From assembly GCF_007833795.1 (NCBI RefSeq), contig NZ_CP032702.1, forward strand, positions 2,356,001-2,420,000: DNA of 64,000 nucleotides, given 5' to 3'. The stretch comes from Candidatus Pantoea soli (GTDB lineage: Bacteria > Pseudomonadota > Gammaproteobacteria > Enterobacterales > Enterobacteriaceae). Shown piece after piece: positions 49,112-58,165 of this stretch. The notes beneath the pieces are model-generated. The model saw only the letters and a program-made list of their open reading frames with translations, ran no database searches and was not told the origin of the DNA. The position numbers were made by a program, and so were the translations under genes. Numbering within the stretch: position 1 is the first letter of the stretch; every line of letters begins with the position of its first letter.

Positions 49112-50482
49112 ATGTTCAAACCCGAGCTGCTCTCTCCGGCGGGAACGCTGAAAAATATGCGTTACGCCTTTGCCTACGGCGCCGATGCGGTTTACGCCGG
49201 CCAGCCGCGCTACAGCCTGCGCGTGCGTAATAACGAATTTACCCATGAAAACCTGGCGAAGGGCATCGCGGAAGCCCATGCACTGGGTAAAAAATTCTAC
49301 GTGGTGGTGAACATTGCGCCGCATAACGCCAAGCTGAAAACCTTTATTCGCGATTTGACCCCGGTGGTGGCCATGCAGCCGGATGCGCTCATCATGTCCG
49401 ATCCGGGTCTGATTATGCTGGTACGCGAGGCGTTTCCTGCCATGCCGATCCACCTTTCCGTGCAGGCCAATGCCGTTAACTGGGCAACGGTGAAGTTCTG
49501 GCAGCAGCAGGGGCTGACGCGGGTGATCCTGTCACGCGAATTGTCACTGGAAGAGATTGCAGAGATTCGCGCGCAGGTGCCGGCGATGGAGCTGGAAATT
49601 TTCGTGCACGGTGCGCTGTGCATGGCTTACTCCGGACGCTGCCTGCTCTCGGGCTACCTGAACAAACGCGATCCCAATCAGGGCACCTGCACCAACGCCT
49701 GCCGCTGGGAATACAAGGTGCAGGAAGGCCGTCAGGATGAGATCGGTAATATCACCGGCTTCCATGAGCCGGTTGCAGTACAGCCCGCGACGCTGGGCGC
49801 TGGCGCCCCCACTGACCGCGTCTTCCTGCTGGAAGAAAAGATGAAACCGGGTGAAGTGATGAGCGCGTTTGAAGACGAGCACGGCACCTACATCATGAAC
49901 TCTAAGGATCTGCGCGCGGTGGCGCATGTCGAACGGCTGAGCCAGATGGGCGTGCATTCGCTGAAGATCGAAGGCCGCACCAAATCCTTCTACTATTGCG
50001 CGCGTACTGCTCAGGTTTATCGCCGCGCCATTGACGATGCAGCCGCCGGCAAACCCTTTGATACCAGCCTGCTGGCAACGCTGGAAGGCCTGGCGCACCG
50101 CGGTTATACCGAAGGCTTTCTGCGCCGCCATACCCATGACAGCTACCAGAACTACGAGCAGGGTTTCTCGGTCTCGGATCGCCAGCAGTTTGTCGGCGAG
50201 TTCACCGGTGAGCGGCGTGGCGACCAGGCGCGGGTGGCGGTTAAAAATAAGTTTATCACCGGCGACTCGGTGGAGATCATGACGCCGCAGGGCAATCTGC
50301 ACTGCACGCTAGAAGCGATGCAGAACGATCAGGGTGCCGCAGTGACGGTGGCACCCGGCGACGGGCATCACGTGTGGATCGCCGTGCCACAGAACGTCGA
50401 TCTGGCTTTTGCCCTGCTGCTGCGTAACTTCCCGGAGGGTCACACTACCTGCGATCCACACGGCAAAAATCGCACAGAATGA
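49112..50482 (+). CDS. yegQ: TrhP (YegQ), U32 family tRNA uridine hydroxylation protein
   Basis: This 456-residue protein of the peptidase U32 family is required, with prephenate as co-substrate, for prephenate-dependent 5-hydroxylation of wobble U34 in several tRNAs (known for E. coli TrhP). It begins MFKPELLSPAGTLKNMRYAF. The conserved cysteine block is CMAYSGRCLLSGYLNKRDPN followed by CTNACRWEY, near residues 170-205, the likely iron-sulfur ligands. It is directly upstream of cyaR, as in E. coli. No strong ribosome binding site precedes the ATG; TGAGAT is the best. Confidence 0.95.
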   Translation: MFKPELLSPAGTLKNMRYAFAYGADAVYAGQPRYSLRVRNNEFTHENLAKGIAEAHALGKKFYVVVNIAPHNAKLKTFIRDLTPVVAMQPDALIMSDPGLIMLVREAFPAMPIHLSVQANAVNWATVKFWQQQGLTRVILSRELSLEEIAEIRAQVPAMELEIFVHGALCMAYSGRCLLSGYLNKRDPNQGTCTNACRWEYKVQEGRQDEIGNITGFHEPVAVQPATLGAGAPTDRVFLLEEKMKPGEVMSAFEDEHGTYIMNSKDLRAVAHVERLSQMGVHSLKIEGRTKSFYYCARTAQVYRRAIDDAAAGKPFDTSLLATLEGLAHRGYTEGFLRRHTHDSYQNYEQGFSVSDRQQFVGEFTGERRGDQARVAVKNKFITGDSVEIMTPQGNLHCTLEAMQNDQGAAVTVAPGDGHHVWIAVPQNVDLAFALLLRNFPEGHTTCDPHGKNRTE

Positions 50483-50498
50483 AAAGAAAACGGCGAAG

Positions 50499-50541
50499 TT
50501 AGAACAGGATCACAGACCGCCGCCGCGCCGCGCCTTAGAAT
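50499..50541 (+). promoter_or_regulatory. cyaR promoter and candidate CRP site
   Basis: A -10 hexamer TAGAAT (50536-50541) lies 7 bp before the predicted CyaR 5' end. A CRP-like site, TTAGAacaggaTCACA (50499-50514), is centred about 42.5 bp upstream of that start, as expected for a class II CRP-activated promoter. E. coli cyaR is CRP-dependent. The right half-site is perfect, the left one weak. Confidence 0.6.
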
Positions 50542-50548
50542 CGCGCCT

Positions 50549-50635
50549 GCTGCTAATGAGTAACAACAAACGGCAGGTCGTACCAGGAACCACCTCATTC
50601 ACCCGCCCGGCTCCCCCGTGCGGGTTTTCTTTTTT
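50549..50635 (+). ncRNA. cyaR: Small regulatory RNA CyaR (RyeE)
   Basis: CyaR is an Hfq-dependent sRNA, activated by CRP, that represses ompX, luxS, nadE and yqaE mRNAs in E. coli. The conserved seed and loop GTACCAGGAACCACCTC is present at 50580-50596. The predicted 5' end GCTG and the length (87 nt) equal those of E. coli CyaR. The 3' end is a GC-rich stem (CCCGC with GCGGG) followed by TTTTCTTTTTT. Location between yegQ and yegS matches E. coli. Sequence outside the seed is diverged. Confidence 0.9.
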
Positions 50636-50710
50636 CATCGCCCGCCGATAAAGTTCCCGCCGCAGCTATGCTATAACCTCAGCAGTCTCTCATTGATCAA
50701 GGAACGGATA

Positions 50711-51610
50711 ATGCAAAACACCCCCCTCACCTTACTGATCCTGAACGGGAAAGGCGCAGGCAATGAAGAGTTGCGTGCAGCGGTGACCACACTGCGCGAA
50801 GAAGGCTTTGACGTGGCAGTACGTGTGACCTGGGAGAAAGGCGACGGCGAACGCTACGTGCAGGAAGCGGTTGCCCTGCAGGCCACCACGGTGGTGGCCG
50901 GTGGCGGTGACGGCACTATCAATGAGATTGCCACCGCGCTGGCCGCGCTGCCGGCCGGGCAGCGTCCGGTGCTGGGCATTTTGCCGCTGGGCACCGCCAA
51001 TGATTTTGCCACCAGCGTCGGTATCCCGGCGGAGATGGAGCCGGCGCTGCGGCTCGCCATTGTCGGCAAGCAGACCGCTATCGATCTCGCCTGCGTGAAC
51101 GGCGATCGCTATTTCATCAATATGGCGACCGGCGGCTTCGGGACACGCATTACCACAGAAACGCCGGAGAAGCTGAAGTCTGCCCTTGGCGGCGTCTCTT
51201 ATTTCATTCACGGTTTGATGCGTGTGGATGCCCTGAAGCCGGACAGCTGTGAAATCAGCGGACCGGATTTTCACTGGCAGGGCGATGCGCTGGTAATCGG
51301 TATCGGCAATGGTCGTCAGGCAGGCGGCGGGCAGAAGCTGTGCCCGGAGGCGCTGATCAATGACGGCCAGCTGAACCTGAGCATCGTTACGGCACAGGAG
51401 CTGTTACCTACCCTGCTGCATTCGCTGACGCGTGACGATGAGAATCCCAATATTGTCTCCGCGCAGCTGACCTCGCTGGCGATCCGTTCCCCTAACGAGA
51501 TGACCTTTAATCTGGACGGCGAGCCGCTGACCGGCAGTGAATTCACCATTGAAGTGATGCCAGGCGCACTGAATTGCCGCCTGCCGCCGCAGTGTGCGCT
51601 GCTGGCGTAA
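50711..51610 (+). CDS. yegS: YegS-type lipid kinase
   Basis: This 299-residue enzyme of the diacylglycerol kinase catalytic family phosphorylates lipids (phosphatidylglycerol in vitro for E. coli YegS). ATP-binding motif GGGDGTINE is near residues 64-72, [14 protein letters not shown] near 100-113, and the second-domain FNLDGEPL near 265. The ATG at 50711 is preceded by AAGGA at 8 bp; the longer frame begins in the cyaR terminator. It ends at a perfect 22-bp palindrome. Confidence 0.95.
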   Translation: MQNTPLTLLILNGKGAGNEELRAAVTTLREEGFDVAVRVTWEKGDGERYVQEAVALQATTVVAGGGDGTINEIATALAALPAGQRPVLGILPLGTANDFATSVGIPAEMEPALRLAIVGKQTAIDLACVNGDRYFINMATGGFGTRITTETPEKLKSALGGVSYFIHGLMRVDALKPDSCEISGPDFHWQGDALVIGIGNGRQAGGGQKLCPEALINDGQLNLSIVTAQELLPTLLHSLTRDDENPNIVSAQLTSLAIRSPNEMTFNLDGEPLTGSEFTIEVMPGALNCRLPPQCALLA

Positions 51611-51617
51611 TCGCGGT

Positions 51618-51639
51618 TACCGGGTGCAGCTGCACCCGG
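51618..51639. repeat. Perfect 22-bp palindrome between convergent genes
   Basis: ACCGGGTGCA, GC, TGCACCCGGT lies 7 bp after the yegS stop and 25 bp from the convergent oxidoreductase stop. No T-run follows in either direction. It could protect 3' ends or act as a weak bidirectional terminator. Confidence 0.6.
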
Positions 51640-51664
51640 TGAATGTCTGCACGGCTGGCGCAGC

Positions 51665-52786
51665 TTATACTTTCATCCAGCGGCGCTCCGCCGCAGAGAT
51701 CGCCACGGCTTCCAGCACCTTCTGCACCTGCAACCCTTCGGCAAAATCGGGCCACATGCGATCGCCTGCCGCAATACCGTTAATCAAATCGCGCACTTCG
51801 ACGGTTTTCTGGTCGTTAAAGCCGATGCCATGCCCGGCGGAGACGCAAAAACTGGCATAGTCCGGATGCGCCGGGCCGGTAAGGATGGTTTTAAACCCCT
51901 GACGTCCGGCGGGATCGTCGTGCAGGTAGAGCGCCAGTTCCGCCATGCGCTCCTGGGTATAGCGCAGTGTTCCTTTGGTGCCGGTTACCACGTAGGTCAG
52001 CCCCATCTTACTGCCGCAGGCGATGCGTGAGGTTTCAAACACGCCGTGCGCGCCGTTTTTAAAACGCAGCAGTGCGCTGGCCTGGTCCTCGTTTTCCACC
52101 GGCAACATGCGCGTGGCGTCGTGCGGATCGGGACGCTGCTTAATCACCGTCATCATATCGCCGCTGACCTCCTCAATATCGCCGACCAGATAGTGCGCCA
52201 TATTGACAATATGCGCGGCGAGATCACCGAGCGCGCCCAGTCCGGCCAACGCTTTCTGACAGTGCCAGTCAAGCGGGGTCTCCGGCCGGGCCAGGTAATC
52301 TTCGTTGTGGGTGCCATAAAAATGCACCACGTCGCCAATCTCGCCGCGCGCAATGATCTCCCGCGCCAGCTGGCTGGTCGGGTTTTTCATGTAGTTGAAT
52401 CCGACCAGCGTTTTTACGCCCGCCTGCTTTGCAGCCTGCACCATCTCTTCCGCATCGGCAACCGACAGCGACAGCGGCTTCTCCGAGTAGACGTGTTTAC
52501 CGTGGCGAATCGCTTCCAGCGCCATCTCCTTGTGCAGAAAGTTAGGCGCGCAGATATCCACCACGTCAATATTCGGGTCGCGCACCAGTTCGCGCCAGTC
52601 GCCGGTCGCGCGGGCAAAGCCGAAGGCGGCAGCCTGCTTCGCCGCCAGCGCCGGGTTCACCTCTGCCAGCATTTCGCGCACGATCTCGCCCTTCAGCGCA
52701 AACACCGTCGGTGCCTGTGCGTAAGCAATCGCGTGACAACGCCCAATATATCCACTGCCAATCATACCGATTCTGACTTTGTTCAT
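51665..52786 (-). CDS. Gfo/Idh/MocA-family oxidoreductase
   Basis: This 373-residue NAD(P)-dependent dehydrogenase probably acts on a sugar, inositol or related polyol. The Rossmann motif is IGMIGSGYIGRCHA near residues 6-19. The catalytic EKP motif is YSEKPLSLS near residue 103. The C-terminal domain carries GALGDLAAHIVNMAHYLVGD, the usual His/Asp substrate site. I chose the ATG at 52786, preceded by CAGG at 7-10 bp. It converges with yegS. The gap upstream to the tRNA (297 bp) contains the tRNA promoter. Confidence 0.88.
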   Translation of the reverse strand: MNKVRIGMIGSGYIGRCHAIAYAQAPTVFALKGEIVREMLAEVNPALAAKQAAAFGFARATGDWRELVRDPNIDVVDICAPNFLHKEMALEAIRHGKHVYSEKPLSLSVADAEEMVQAAKQAGVKTLVGFNYMKNPTSQLAREIIARGEIGDVVHFYGTHNEDYLARPETPLDWHCQKALAGLGALGDLAAHIVNMAHYLVGDIEEVSGDMMTVIKQRPDPHDATRMLPVENEDQASALLRFKNGAHGVFETSRIACGSKMGLTYVVTGTKGTLRYTQERMAELALYLHDDPAGRQGFKTILTGPAHPDYASFCVSAGHGIGFNDQKTVEVRDLINGIAAGDRMWPDFAEGLQVQKVLEAVAISAAERRWMKV

Positions 52787-53035
52787 GCTGCACCTGAAAT
52801 TCATGGGAGGGGTTTTGGCGAAATATATGTTTCGTTTTTTGCGGCGACAACGGTGAAATGAAATATCTGTGATCATACATGCGAGGTATCTGACAAAACC
52901 GACAAATCAGAATGTAATTTTGCATAGCGTTGGTGATAACCATCACAACTGAGTGCGGGAAATGCGGCACGCAGTGCGCGCTGCAGTGAAATCGCTGCAT
53001 TATTCAGCAGTCAGAAAAATTTGTGAAAAAGGGCT

Positions 53036-53064
53036 TTGACAAGCCCCGGCCACCCCGATAATAT
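53036..53064 (+). promoter_or_regulatory. Promoter of tRNA-Asn
   Basis: TTGACA (53036-53041), a 17-bp spacer and TAATAT (53059-53064) are followed by a GC-rich discriminator, typical of stable-RNA promoters. The start would be near 53071. Confidence 0.85.
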
Positions 53065-53083
53065 GCGCCCCGTTCCAAACAAT

Positions 53084-53159
53084 TCCTCTGTAGTTCAGTC
53101 GGTAGAACGGCGGACTGTTAATCCGTATGTCACTGGTTCGAGTCCAGTCAGAGGAGCCA
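53084..53159 (+). tRNA. tRNA-Asn(GUU)
   Basis: The 76-nt cloverleaf is complete: acceptor TCCTCTG pairs with CAGAGGA, the anticodon loop is CTGTTAA with anticodon GTT, the T-loop is GGTTCGAGTCC, and the CCA end is encoded. The sequence looks essentially the same as E. coli tRNA-Asn. Such genes can be integration sites, but no element is inserted here. Confidence 0.98.
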
Positions 53160-53166
53160 GATTCAG

Positions 53167-53202
53167 AAAAGCCCGCTCAGGGAAAACCGAGCGGGCTTTT
53201 TG
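53167..53202 (+). terminator. Terminator after tRNA-Asn
   Basis: AGCCCGCTC, a ten-base loop, GAGCGGGCT and a T-run follow the tRNA by 10 bp. Confidence 0.9.
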
Positions 53203-53394
53203 CTTTTCTGCGCTGCGTTCCCTCTTTCAGCCTGATGCTTTGCGCTGCCCCGCCCGGCGCGGAAAGTGGAAATCCGCCAGGCAGTTGCGTACAGTCACTC
53301 ACGAAACACTGGCCCTGTTTTAGCCAGGCGTTCATTTTTCCGTATTTATCATCCTGTATCGTGTTCTGTTTTCATCTGCACCGGGGATATCACC

Positions 53395-53943
53395 ATGAAA
53401 ATGTCACTCCGCAGCGCCACGCTGGCGCTGGCTATCGGCAGCTTTTCCGCCACCGCCGCTGAGATACCGGCTGACGCCACGCCAGGCGAGTTGATCAATC
53501 TGCGTCTCGGCTGGATGAAAGATGTCGCGGGCTATAAAGCGCAGCATCATCAGCCGATTGAGGATCTCAGTCAGGAACACAAGGTGCTGGAAAAAGCGCT
53601 TGGGGAGGCGCGCCAGCTGGGGCTGGACAGCCGCACGGTGCAGCCGTTTATTCAGGCGCAGATGGACGTGGCAAAAGCCGTGCAGTATCGCTACCGGGCC
53701 GACTGGCTGGCCGTGCCGGAAAAAGATTGGCAGCCGCGCCCGCTGGAGGTGGTCAGGCAACAGATTGGGGCTTACAGCGACGCGATTCTGCGCAGCGTTT
53801 CGCTGCGGCTGAAACAGGGTACGCCTGTCAGCCAGCGGGAAGAAGCGGCCTTTATGCAGGCGATCCAGCAACCGCACGTCACCCCGCAGGACAAGGCGTT
53901 ACTGTGGCACACACTCAGCGCGATCACTCTGACGCGCCCGTGA
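53395..53943 (+). CDS. aroQ: Periplasmic chorismate mutase, AroQ gamma class
   Basis: This 182-residue exported chorismate mutase turns chorismate into prephenate outside the cytoplasm. The signal peptide MKMSLRSATLALAIGSFSAT is followed by AA, with likely cleavage after residue 22. The catalytic helix has LINLRLGWMKDVAGYK near residues 33-48 (Arg and Lys of the active site), then QEHKVLEKAL and FIQAQMDVAKAVQYRYRADW, where further active-site residues lie. Size and signal match the secreted AroQ first described in Erwinia herbicola (Pantoea agglomerans). I chose the ATG at 53395 because the longer frame runs upstream through sequence without a signal peptide. Confidence 0.92.
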   Translation: MKMSLRSATLALAIGSFSATAAEIPADATPGELINLRLGWMKDVAGYKAQHHQPIEDLSQEHKVLEKALGEARQLGLDSRTVQPFIQAQMDVAKAVQYRYRADWLAVPEKDWQPRPLEVVRQQIGAYSDAILRSVSLRLKQGTPVSQREEAAFMQAIQQPHVTPQDKALLWHTLSAITLTRP

Positions 53944-54070
53944 AAGCACTGCCGGCCGTGGCAGCCACTCCGGCGGCTGCGGCCGGAAACATCCTGCCCG
54001 CCTCTGACCTGCCGCCAGCGCAACCCGTCGCGCACGCCTCTGTGATTGCCTTCACAACTCCTGCATGCAG

Positions 54071-54092
54071 ACTTGTATGGTAGTATTATTGC
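54071..54092. promoter_or_regulatory. Candidate operator/promoter of the rspB operon
   Basis: ACTTGTATGGTAGTATTATT, 70 bp before the rspB-like start, resembles FCD-type GntR regulator sites (TTGTA...GTA) and overlaps a possible -10 (TAGTAT). A GntR/FCD gene lies at the end of the locus. The match is by eye only. Confidence 0.3.
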
Positions 54093-54160
54093 GCGTAGTT
54101 TTTCACCATGATTTTCGCTGATATGCGGCGCAAACCGCCGCCAGCCTTCAGGAGCTGATG

Positions 54161-55171
54161 ATGAAAAGTGTGGTGATTGAACAACCGGGTGAGCTGGTGC
54201 TGGCCGACCGTCCGCTTCCGCAGCCGGCAGCGGGTGAGGTGCGGATTAAGGTACATTACGCCAGCATCTGCGGTTCCGATGTGCATATCTGGCGGGGCCA
54301 CAATCCGTTTGCCCGCTATCCGCGCGTCATTGGTCATGAGTTTTTTGGCGTCATTGATGCCGTCGGGCCGGATACGGATGCCCGCCGGCTTGGCCAGCGC
54401 GTCGCGGTTGATCCGGTGGTCAGCTGCGGCCACTGCTATCCCTGCCGCGTGGGCCGTCCGAACGTCTGCCAGACGCTGCAGGTGATTGGCGTGCACCGCG
54501 ACGGCGGCTTCAGCGAATACGCGCTTGCGCCGGCGGCCAATGCGCATCCACTGCCGCCTTCGGTACCGGATAAACTCGCCAGCCTGGTGGAGCCCTTCAC
54601 CATTGCGGCAAACATCACCGCGTTTCTGCAGCCGCAGCCGCAGGATGTGGCGCTGATTTACGGTGCCGGCCCGATGGGGCTGACCGCGATCCAGGTGCTG
54701 AAAGGCGTTTACGGCGTGCAGCAGGTGCTGGTGGTGGATCGGCTGCCGGAGCGACTGACGCTGGCGCAGGAAAACGGGGCCGATCGCGTCTTTAATAACA
54801 GTGAGATCGCGCTGGCCGCCCAGCTGGAAGGCGTACAGCCAACGCTTATCATTGACGCCGCCTGCCATCCGGCCATTCTCGCCGAGGCAGCGGCGCTTGC
54901 CTCTCCGGCTGCCCGCATTGGTCTGCTCGGCTTTTCCGGCGAGCCCTGCAGCATCACGCAGCAGGCGCTGACCAGTAAAGAGCTGTCGCTGTTTACCTCA
55001 CGCCTGAACAGTCATCGATTCCCGCAGGTGATCGCGTGGATGGAACAGGGGCTGATTCAGCCGCAGAAACTGGTGACGCACTTTTTCCCGCTGGCGGAAA
55101 CGGCGCGCGCCATGACGCTGTTTGAACAGGATCCGCGCACCTGCTGCAAAGTGATGCTGCAGATGGCGTAA
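54161..55171 (+). CDS. rspB: Zinc-dependent alcohol dehydrogenase, RspB-like
   Basis: This 336-residue zinc alcohol dehydrogenase closely resembles E. coli RspB. The catalytic zinc site is ICGSD and GHEFFG near residues 36-64; the structural zinc uses CGHCYPCRVGRPNVC near 88-102. The NAD-binding motif YGAGPMGLT is near 167-175. It probably oxidises a sugar acid or polyol such as a gulonate/gluconate-like compound, but the substrate is unproved. I chose the second ATG (54161), 6 bp after AGGAG. E. coli pairs rspB with rspA (mannonate dehydratase-like); rspA is missing here. Confidence 0.88.
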   Translation: MKSVVIEQPGELVLADRPLPQPAAGEVRIKVHYASICGSDVHIWRGHNPFARYPRVIGHEFFGVIDAVGPDTDARRLGQRVAVDPVVSCGHCYPCRVGRPNVCQTLQVIGVHRDGGFSEYALAPAANAHPLPPSVPDKLASLVEPFTIAANITAFLQPQPQDVALIYGAGPMGLTAIQVLKGVYGVQQVLVVDRLPERLTLAQENGADRVFNNSEIALAAQLEGVQPTLIIDAACHPAILAEAAALASPAARIGLLGFSGEPCSITQQALTSKELSLFTSRLNSHRFPQVIAWMEQGLIQPQKLVTHFFPLAETARAMTLFEQDPRTCCKVMLQMA

Positions 55172-55271
55172 CCGCTTTGCCACACCAGGTGTTTCCCCCG
55201 ACCGGTACGTACCCGCCGGCCATGACAATAATTCCCTGCAGCATGACAGGGAAAACGGAGTCGGAGTTGCT

Positions 55272-56555
55272 ATGTTGAAGAACCTGCGCTGGACCCTCGT
55301 ACTGCTGTTGTTCCTGGTTTATATGATCAACTACCTCGATCGTATTGCCCTCTCGCTCACCGTGCCGCTGGTGGAAAAAGACCTGATGATCAATGCCGAG
55401 CAGTTCGGCATGATTTTCGGCAGCTTTTTCTTTGGCTATGCGGTGTTTAACTTTATTGGCGGCCTTGCCACCGACAAATTCGGCCCGACCCTCGTGCTGG
55501 GCACGGCGGTGGGCCTGTGGTCCCTGTTCTGTGGCATGACCGCGCTGGCCACCGGCTTCTGGTCAATGATGATCCTGCGCGTATTATTTGGCATGGCGGA
55601 AGGCCCGATCTGCGCCTCCGCCAACAAAGCGATTAACGGCTGGTTCCCGAAAAAACAGGCCGCCACCGCTATGGGTCTGCTCAGCGCCGGGTCACCGCTG
55701 GGTGGCGCGGTTGCCGGACCGATTGTAGGTTATCTGGCGCTGTCATTCGGCTGGCGTCCGGCGTTTGTGGTGATCTGCCTGATTGGACTGGTGTGGATGG
55801 GCCTCTGGTTCTTCTTTGCGGCGGATAACCCGGCTAAAAGCAAACGCATATCGCCGCAGGAGCGGGCGCAGGTGCAGGCGCTGAAAGCGGAAGAGCCGGC
55901 TGAGGTGAGTAATACCCGCACGCACGCGCACGGCATGGGGAGCTATCTGCGTCAGCCGATAATCCTCGTCACGGCATTCGCCTTCTTCTGTTACAACTAT
56001 ATTCTGTTCTTTTTCCTGAGCTGGTTCCCGGCTTATCTGGTGCAGGCGCACGGCCTGGATATCAAAGCCATGAGCATCACCACCATGATCCCGTGGATCG
56101 TCGGCTTTATCGGCCTGGCGCTGGGCGGCTGGATTTCAGACAAAATTTTTCAGGTTACCGGCAGACTGCTGCTGTCGCGCAAGATTGTGCTGGTGGTTTC
56201 GCTGCTGGCGGCGGCGGTGTGCGTGGCGCTGGCGGGCACCATTAAAGAGGTCAATTCGGCGGTCATCATGATGTCGATCTCTATCTTCTTCCTCTATATC
56301 ACCGGCGCAATTTACTGGGCAATTATTCAGGATGTGGTGCATCCGAGCCGCGTCGGCAGTATCAGCGGATTCATCCACCTGACGGGTAGCCTGTCGGGCA
56401 TCATCGGCCCGATTGTCACTGGCTTTATCGTGCAGCACACCGGCAAATTTGACAGCGCGTTCGTGCTGGCGGGTGGCGTCGCCGCACTGGGCGCGCTGCT
56501 GGTGCTGTTTGTGATTCGCAGTCCGAAGTCGGGCGATACCCCGGTTTCTGTTTAA
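55272..56555 (+). CDS. MFS transporter, hexuronate/anion:cation symporter family (YdfJ/ExuT-like)
   Basis: This 427-residue transporter has about 12 hydrophobic segments. The opening LRWTLVLLLFLVYMINYLDR is typical of anion:cation symporters that take up hexuronates and sugar acids. Motif A is IGGLATDKFGPT near 63-74, and GMAEGPICASANKAINGWFP near 107-126 is the family's fifth-segment entry. A charged cytoplasmic loop lies mid-protein (about 193-235). It follows rspB by 100 bp, and CGGAG precedes the ATG. It resembles ydfJ of the E. coli rsp-ydf locus. Confidence 0.88.
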   Translation: MLKNLRWTLVLLLFLVYMINYLDRIALSLTVPLVEKDLMINAEQFGMIFGSFFFGYAVFNFIGGLATDKFGPTLVLGTAVGLWSLFCGMTALATGFWSMMILRVLFGMAEGPICASANKAINGWFPKKQAATAMGLLSAGSPLGGAVAGPIVGYLALSFGWRPAFVVICLIGLVWMGLWFFFAADNPAKSKRISPQERAQVQALKAEEPAEVSNTRTHAHGMGSYLRQPIILVTAFAFFCYNYILFFFLSWFPAYLVQAHGLDIKAMSITTMIPWIVGFIGLALGGWISDKIFQVTGRLLLSRKIVLVVSLLAAAVCVALAGTIKEVNSAVIMMSISIFFLYITGAIYWAIIQDVVHPSRVGSISGFIHLTGSLSGIIGPIVTGFIVQHTGKFDSAFVLAGGVAALGALLVLFVIRSPKSGDTPVSV

Positions 56556-56605
56556 TCCACTGACCGACCGGGCGTACGCCGCCCGGTCTGCTGAAAGGAA
56601 TAGCC

Positions 56606-58087
56606 ATGTTAGAACCCGATCGCCTGCCGGCCGACGTGCAGCAGCCCGCTTATGACCGCCGCAGCCTGACTACCCGCATGGTGCATATCGGCTTTGGTGC
56701 TTTTCATCGCGCCCATCAGGCGCTGGCGGCCGATCGCCTGGCCGCACAGGGCAGCGACTGGGGCTACTGTGAGGTCAACCTTAACAGCGGCGCGCTGATC
56801 AGCGCGCTGCGCCAGCAGGACCATCTCTATACCCTGACGGAAATGGCCGACGACCACCTGCAAACGCGCGTGATTGGCGTGATTACTCAGGCGCTGCATG
56901 CGCGCAGCGACGGCAGCGCGGCAGTGACAGAGGCCATGTGTCAGCCAGACGTAGCCATTGTTTCGCTGACGGTAACGGAAAAAGGCTACTGCGCGCTGCC
57001 GTCGAGCGGGCAGCTGGATTGGGACCATCCGGATATCGTGCACGACCTGGCGCATCCGCAGACGCCACGCTCGCTGCCCGGCCTGATTCTGGCCGCGATT
57101 GCGCGTCGTCGCGAGCGCCAGCTGCCGCCGTTCAGCGTGATGTCATGCGATAACATGCCGGAGAATGGCCAGGTCACGCGCAACGTAGTGACGCAGCTGG
57201 CACAGCGCAGCAACCCGGCGCTGGCGGAGTACATTCAGACGCACCTGACCTTCCCTTCAACCATGGTGGATCGCATTGTGCCGGCCATGACCGACGAGGC
57301 GTTTACCCGCCTGGCGGCGCGCCTCGGCAGCCACGATCCGGTTGCGGTTGAAGCGGAGCCGTTTTTCCAGTGGGTGATTGAAGACAACTTTGTGAAGGGT
57401 CGCCCGGCCTGGGAAAACGCGGGCGCGGAGCTGGTCAGCGACGTGCTGCCGTTTGAAGAGATGAAACTGCGCATGCTGAACGGCAGTCACTCGTTTCTGG
57501 CGTATCTGGGCTATCTGGCCGGTTATACACATATCAGCGACTGCATGGCTGACGCCCATTTTCGGGCCGCCGCCCGCCGGCTGATGCTGCAGGATCAGGC
57601 GCCCACCCTGCGTATCCAGGGTGTCGATCGGGTAGCTTATGCCGATGCGCTGCTGGCACGTTATCAGAACCGCGCCATTCAACACCGCATCGCTCAAATC
57701 GCCATGGACGGCACGCAAAAGCTGCCGCAGCGTCTGCTGGACAGCGTGCGCTGGCATCTGCGCAACGGCACGCCGTGCGATTTTCTGCTGCTGGGTGTGG
57801 CAGGCTGGATGCGCTTTATCAGCGGTGTGGATGAACAGGGCGCGCCGATTACCGTGCGCGATCCGCTGAGCGCGCAGCTGGCAGGCATTGTCGCGAACAG
57901 CGAGGATGGCGCACAGCGCGTTGCCGCACTGCTGCGACTGCAGACGGTGTTCGGCGACGACCTGCGCTATCACACCGCCTTTGTCTCGCGGCTGACCGAA
58001 CTCTATCAGCAACTGCGCACCGCCGGCGCGCGCGCCACGGTCCAGGCCCTTGTCACAGAAGGGTCAGGCGGTTGCACAAATGTGTAG
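56606..58087 (+). CDS. Mannitol dehydrogenase-family oxidoreductase (YdfI/UxuB-like)
   Basis: This 493-residue polyol-specific long-chain dehydrogenase would interconvert a ketose-acid such as fructuronate and the corresponding aldonate. The NAD-binding HIGFGAFHRAHQA is near residues 27-39. The middle shows CDNMPENG. The catalytic KLRMLNGSHS (Lys, Asn, His) is near residue 290. AAGGA precedes the ATG. It follows the transporter by 50 bp. Domain order and neighbours resemble ydfI. Confidence 0.9.
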   Translation: MLEPDRLPADVQQPAYDRRSLTTRMVHIGFGAFHRAHQALAADRLAAQGSDWGYCEVNLNSGALISALRQQDHLYTLTEMADDHLQTRVIGVITQALHARSDGSAAVTEAMCQPDVAIVSLTVTEKGYCALPSSGQLDWDHPDIVHDLAHPQTPRSLPGLILAAIARRRERQLPPFSVMSCDNMPENGQVTRNVVTQLAQRSNPALAEYIQTHLTFPSTMVDRIVPAMTDEAFTRLAARLGSHDPVAVEAEPFFQWVIEDNFVKGRPAWENAGAELVSDVLPFEEMKLRMLNGSHSFLAYLGYLAGYTHISDCMADAHFRAAARRLMLQDQAPTLRIQGVDRVAYADALLARYQNRAIQHRIAQIAMDGTQKLPQRLLDSVRWHLRNGTPCDFLLLGVAGWMRFISGVDEQGAPITVRDPLSAQLAGIVANSEDGAQRVAALLRLQTVFGDDLRYHTAFVSRLTELYQQLRTAGARATVQALVTEGSGGCTNV

Positions 58088-58165
58088 CGCGGACGCAGCG
58101 TGCTGATTAGACTGAGCCTTTCTCATCGGGCTGGTCAGCGCCAGCCGTAATACGGATATTGCTGC

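Noticed and set aside
53084..53159. tRNA-Asn as an integration site
   Set aside because: Downstream there is an immediate terminator and no integrase, direct repeat of the tRNA 3' end, or foreign genes, so no element is inserted here.
53727..54083. 118-codon frame overlapping the end of aroQ
   Set aside because: It is in another frame of aroQ, Ala/Pro-rich with no domain. The end of aroQ itself is well supported.
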